Shown: piece by piece, positions 59,470 through 64,000 of the stretch | Layout: each line of letters starts with the position of its first letter | How positions within the stretch are numbered: position 1 is the first letter of the stretch | Source: Lucifuga dentata | Taxonomy: Eukaryota; Chordata; Actinopteri; Ophidiiformes; Bythitidae | Reading direction: 5' to 3' | Assembly (NCBI GenBank): GCA_014773175.1 | Contig: VXCM01002156.1 | Location: 58,579-122,578 of the forward strand | DNA: 64,000 nucleotides | The notes under the pieces: generated by a model | What the model was told of the DNA's origin: nothing | The model's database searches: none | What the model saw: the letters and a program-made list of their open reading frames with translations, nothing else | Translations under genes and position numbers: made by a program

Positions 59470-62260
59470 AAGAATAAGTCTAAATATACACTTACTATAG
59501 ACTTTTTATACACTTATTATAGTCTTATTATACACTCTATTAGTCTTTTTATGCACTTACTATAGTCTTTTTTATATACTTAATATACTCTTACTATACA
59601 CTTACTATAATCTTACTATAGTCTTACAATACACTTATATTAGTCTCACTACACAATTACTATTGTCTTTATTCACTTACTGTAGTCTTACTATACATTT
59701 ACTATAGTCTTATACACTTACTATAGTCTTACTATACACCTACAATAGTATTACTATACACTTACTATAGTCTTACTATACACTTACTGTAGCCTTACTA
59801 TATACTTACTATAGCATTTACTATACACTTACTATAGTCTTATTATACACTTACTATAGTCTTACTGTACACTTACTATAGCCTTACTATACACTTATTA
59901 TAGTCTTACTATACACTTACTATAGTCTTACTATACACTTACTATAGTCTTACTGTACACTTACTATAGCCTTACTATACACTTATTATAGTCTTACTAT
60001 ACACTTACTATAGTCTTACTAAACACTATAGTCTTTTTATGCACCTACTATAGTGTTACTATACACTTACTATAGTCTTTTTATACAATTAATATAGTCT
60101 TTTTTTACACTTACTTTCTAGACTATAGTAAATGTATAGTAAGAATAAACTAGTCTTACTATACACTTACTATAGTCTTATAATCTTACTATACACTTAC
60201 TATAGTCTTACTATACACTTACTATGCAATTACTATAGTCTTTTTATACCTTACTGCAGTCTTATTATACACTTACTGTAGTCTTACTATATACTTACTA
60301 TAGTCTTTTTATACACCTACTATAGTCTTACTATACACTTACTACACACTTACTAAAGTCTTCCTATACACTTATGATAGCCTTCTATACACTTACTATA
60401 CTATTACTATACAATTAATACAGTCTTTTTATTCACTTACTATAGCCTTACTATACACTTACTATAGTCTTATGATAGTCTTACTACACAATTACTATAG
60501 TCTTATACACTTACTATAGTCTTACTATACACTTACTATAGTCTTACTATACACTTACTATAGTCTTACTATACACTTACTATGGTCATATTATACTCTT
60601 ACTATACACTTACTATAGTTCTTACTAGACACTTACTATACACTTATATTAGTCTTACTATACAATTACTATAGTCTTTTTTATACACTTACTATCGTCT
60701 TACAATAGTCTTATTGTAGTCTTACTAGACACTTACTATAGTCTTACTATACACTTACTATAGTCCTTTTTATACACTTACTATAGCCTTACTATACATT
60801 TATTATAGTCTTGCTATACACTTAGTATAGTCTTAGTATACACTTACCACAGTCTTAGTATACACTTACCACAGTCTTAGTATACACTTACTATACATTT
60901 ACTATAGTATTTAAATACACTTACTATAGTTTTACTATACACTTACTATAGTTCTTACTATAATCTTATTATAGTCTTACTAGACACTTACTATAGTCTT
61001 ACTAGACACTTACTATAGTGTTACTATGCATTTATATTAGTCTTAATATACAATTACTATAGTGGTTTTATACATCTACTATAATCTTGTTATACACTTC
61101 CTACACACTTAGTATAGTCTTACTATACAATTACTATATATACTTACTATAGTCTTAATATACACTTACTATAGTCTTTTAATACACTTACTATAGCCTT
61201 TCTATACACTTACAATAGTCTAACTACACATTTACTATTGTGTTTTTATACACTTGCTATCGTCTTATGATGCACTTAATATAGTCTTACTACACACTTA
61301 ATATAGTCTTATTATACACTTACTATAGTCTTACTATACACTTACTATAGTCTTACTAGTCTTATATACTTACTATAGTCTTATTATACGCTTACTATAG
61401 TCTTACTATACATTTATTATAGTTTTACTAGACACATACTGTAGTCTTACTATAAACTTATTAGTCTTACTATAGAATGATTAGTGTTTTTATACACCTA
61501 CTATAGTCTTACTATAGTTCTTACTAGACACTTAATATAGATTTACTATACACTTACTACAGTCTTACTATACACTTATTAGTCTTACTATACAGTTACT
61601 AGTCTTTTTTTATACACTTAGTCTTACTACAGTTAATATAGTCTTACTATACACTTACTTTCGTCTTTTTTATACACTTACTATACACTTACTATAGTGT
61701 TTTTATACACCTACTATAGTCTTACTACACACTTACTATAGTCTTACTATACATTTTATAGTCTTACTAGACATACTGTAGTCTTACTATACACTTAGTC
61801 TTACTATACAATGATTAGTGTTTTTATACACCTACTATAGTCTTGCTATATACTTAAAATAGTTTTACTATACACTTACTCTAGTGTTACTATATACTTA
61901 GTCTTACTAGTCTTTTCACACACTTACTATAGTTTTAGTATACACTTACTATAATTTACTAGTCTTATATATAGTAAATGTACTATGTACATTTACTATA
62001 TATAAGATATACTAGTAATATACATATACTAGTAATATAACATATACTAGTAAATGTACTATGTACATTTACTATATGTGCATAATGTGTACATATACTA
62101 TGTACACATCTTTTAATATATGTATTATATGTACTTAAATATAGTAAACGTTGTATAGTCGTTTTATACACTTTCTGTAGTCTCACTATACACTTATTGT
62201 AGAATGTTTATACACTTACTATAGCCTTATTATACATTTACTATAGTCTTACTTTACACT
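59470..62260 (+). repeat. 22-bp AT-rich array, cttactatacacttactata
   Basis: About 2.8 kb of units built from two related 11-bp halves (cttactataca, cttactatagt). Each unit contains the palindrome actatagt. Divergence is moderate, with a short inverted island at about 60120-60150 and a TATA/TACA-rich region at 61960-62160. Confidence 0.95.
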
Positions 62261-62269
62261 TACTATAGT

Positions 62270-62510
62270 CTTACGTAAGTGTATAGTAAGACTACCATAA
62301 GTGTGTAAGTATAGTAAGACTAATTACTATTGCCTTACCATACACTTAGTGTAGTCTTATAGTAAGATTATAGTGTGTACTAAGAGTATAATAAGTGTAA
62401 AATAAGACAAGTAAGTGCATAGTAAGAATATATTAATTGTATAATAAGACTGTAGTAATTGTATAGTAAGACTATATTAAGTGTATAGGAAGCTATAGTA
62501 AGGTAAAGTA
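62270..62510 (-). repeat. inverted end of the 22-bp array
   Basis: The same motif reads in the opposite direction (gtaagtgtatagtaagacta), so the array ends in an inversion that could pair with the main array. Confidence 0.9.
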
Positions 62511-62519
62511 AGTTATGGA

Positions 62520-63670
62520 CTAAAATGCAAGCACACTTGTTGCAGCACCACATTCAGGCCAATCTGCATATTTTTTTTTACCTGAGTAGTGGGTGAGATG
62601 TTGAACCAATGTTAAATATTAGTCGCCATAATTTTTACAATGTTTAAGAAATGCTTAAACCAAAATTTTTAAAAATTCAAAATGGTGAACAAGGTACGAG
62701 TTGGAAAGGGGTGTGGCTTAAATGGATAGATGTGTCTTAGCCCAAGGAATACAGAGAAAAAAAGAGTTTTGATTCTACGATCTACAGTTTAGAAGTTATT
62801 GATGAAAGTTTACTATGGGTGTTATAGCGCCCCCATCAGGTCAATTTGTGAAGATGTCTGTAGTAAACATGTCCACCAAGTTTGGTTACAGTAGACTAAT
62901 TCCTTCAGGAGATATACCACATGTTGTACAATTAGCCACGCCTACAACTTTCTCAGCTAATTGCAGCAAAATGATTTAGAGTATCAAAAAACTGAAATGG
63001 TACTGTTTTCCGGCTTGGGCCAGACATGCCACATGCAAATTTTGGTGATGAATGAGCCAAAACTGAAGGCAGAGATACGAAAAAACTGTTTTCGGAAACA
63101 ATTCAAAATGGGAGAAAATCTAGTTGTGGGGGAAGAGTTTGGAATATACCATTGGATGCATATAGATCTAGGGAAAAAAGAATTTCAATTGGTTGATGAC
63201 TCAATTTTTTCCCCAGATGTGTTTAACAAATATGTCCACCAAGTCTGGTTACATGAGATGAATTCCTTCAGGAGATATACCACATTTTATAGCAGATGTT
63301 GTAAAATTAGCCACGCCTACAACTTTGTCAGCCTATTGCAGCAAAACAGTAAAGAATATAAAAAAATCTAAAATGGTACTTTTTTTTCTGGCTTGGTCCA
63401 AACATGTCATATGCAAATTTTGTTGATGATTGAGCCAAAACTGGAGGAGGAAGACAAAACTGTTTCAGAAACAATTCAAAATGGCAGAAAATCTAGTCAG
63501 GCATAAATGGGCGTGGCCTTTATGGATAGATGCATATAGTTCCAATCAAAGGTAAAAAGAATTTTGATTCTAGGACTTGTGGTTCAAAAGTTATAGGCCA
63601 ATATATGCAAAAATTTTGAATTTATTATTGCGCCACCCTCAGGCCGATCAGTTTACATTTTGTCACTTGA
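62520..63670 (+). repeat. diverged tandem repeat, two to three units of about 370 bp
   Basis: Shared blocks in order: gtccaccaagt.tggttaca, ttccttcaggagatatacca, ttagccacgcctacaacttt, tgcagcaaaa, catgcaaattttggtgatga, gaaacaattcaaaatgg and agaaaatctagt. First copy about 62860-63125, second 63225-63510; the gcgcc..cc.tcagg.c block occurs at 62520, 62828 and 63630. The ORF 62961-63371 is a by-product. Confidence 0.75.
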
Positions 63671-64000
63671 GTAGCGCTGAAGTTTTTGTAGCTAACTGAC
63701 ATTGCTGTGGAAGATGCAGCCGTGAAGAGATTTGTGAACAACATATGCTATTCCTTTATAATGGAGGCAATCTTGATTCAGTCTGCGTTAGTTCTTACAG
63801 ACCATGCCACTCAAAAAGGTATTATAGCATTACGTTCTACACAAAGTATATATTTAGCCATGATCCAGAATGTGCTTGTTAGTTCTGCAAGTATTGCTGC
63901 ATCATGATTTTCTAAACTAGACAATTTTATTTCAACAACATCTTAAAAGAAAAATCCCTCAAGCCATATTTGTACTTTGGTAAACTAACAGAAATGTTGC
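63671..64000. other. no gene recognised at the window edge
   Basis: A 66-codon ORF (63707-63907) has no recognised motif and may belong to something beyond the window. Confidence 0.35.

Noticed and set aside
62961..63371. 136-codon ORF with globular-looking composition
   Set aside because: Lies entirely in a diverged tandem repeat, and the corresponding frame in the other copy is not maintained.

Overview
The window looks like a single stretch of a teleost fish nuclear genome. The evidence is spliced vertebrate exons with GT/AG introns, many CA/TG and GA microsatellites, and dense remnants of transposon families typical of fish (Tc1/mariner, hAT, PIF/Harbinger, piggyBac, Rex1/L2-like LINEs). 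Nothing prokaryotic is present: no operons, CRISPR arrays or ribosome binding sites. I recognised no tRNA or rRNA gene.

The one convincing host gene is on the + strand at 7457-19726. It is the 3' part of a GDNF-family receptor alpha (GFRA) gene, best read as gfra3-like but with some GFRA4-like residues. Six exons (7457-7531, 8020-8374, 8693-8802, 8950-9084, 9164-9312, 19520-19726) join with matching phases into one 342-codon frame. It covers the end of domain 2, the whole of domain 3, an acidic linker and a hydrophobic GPI-anchor tail. The signal peptide and domains 1-2 must lie upstream of base 1. The last intron is about 10.2 kb and filled with mobile elements. A possible alternative last exon at 9390-9434 would give a form without the GPI anchor.

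Layout: 1-500 Tc1 tail; 500-2400 decayed PIF/Harbinger element with two convergent ORFs; 2470-2835 calpastatin-like single-exon fragment with A-tail; 3560-4435 hAT element; 5200-5770 MITE; 5840-6185 minisatellite; 7457-9434 GFRA exons; 10365-11345 LINE fragment; 11445-12373 and 13395-13930 hAT elements; 15560-18510 decayed ZMYM-like hAT transposase; 18990-19440 telomere-like repeat; 19520-19726 GFRA last exon; 22100-22600 GAT repeat; 23492-25784 hAT element with a nested piggyBac-type element; 27175-27830 11-bp-based minisatellite; 29530-29620 piggyBac transposase scrap; 35509-36735 second copy of the 11445 hAT family with a perfect 8-bp target duplication; 40165-41600 and 42185-42600 25-bp minisatellites; 46109-48220 Tc1 element split by a Harbinger-type MITE; 50430-51580 GT-rich tract with a 280-bp tandem duplication; 52040-54187 Tc1 element whose transposase gene contains a 32-bp minisatellite; 55835-57160 LINE fragments; 59450-62510 22-bp AT-rich array that flips orientation near its end; 62520-63670 diverged tandem repeat.

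The assembly needs care. There are 27 single-N positions. Many are flanked by the same 56-90 bp on both sides, and the rest mostly sit in homopolymers. These look like contig joins whose overlap was not collapsed. One of them duplicates a splice acceptor and the first codons of a GFRA exon. I found no convincing new molecular system. The most interesting signals are the possible soluble receptor isoform, the microsatellites at GFRA splice sites, the transposase-derived minisatellite and the nested or inverted repeat structures.
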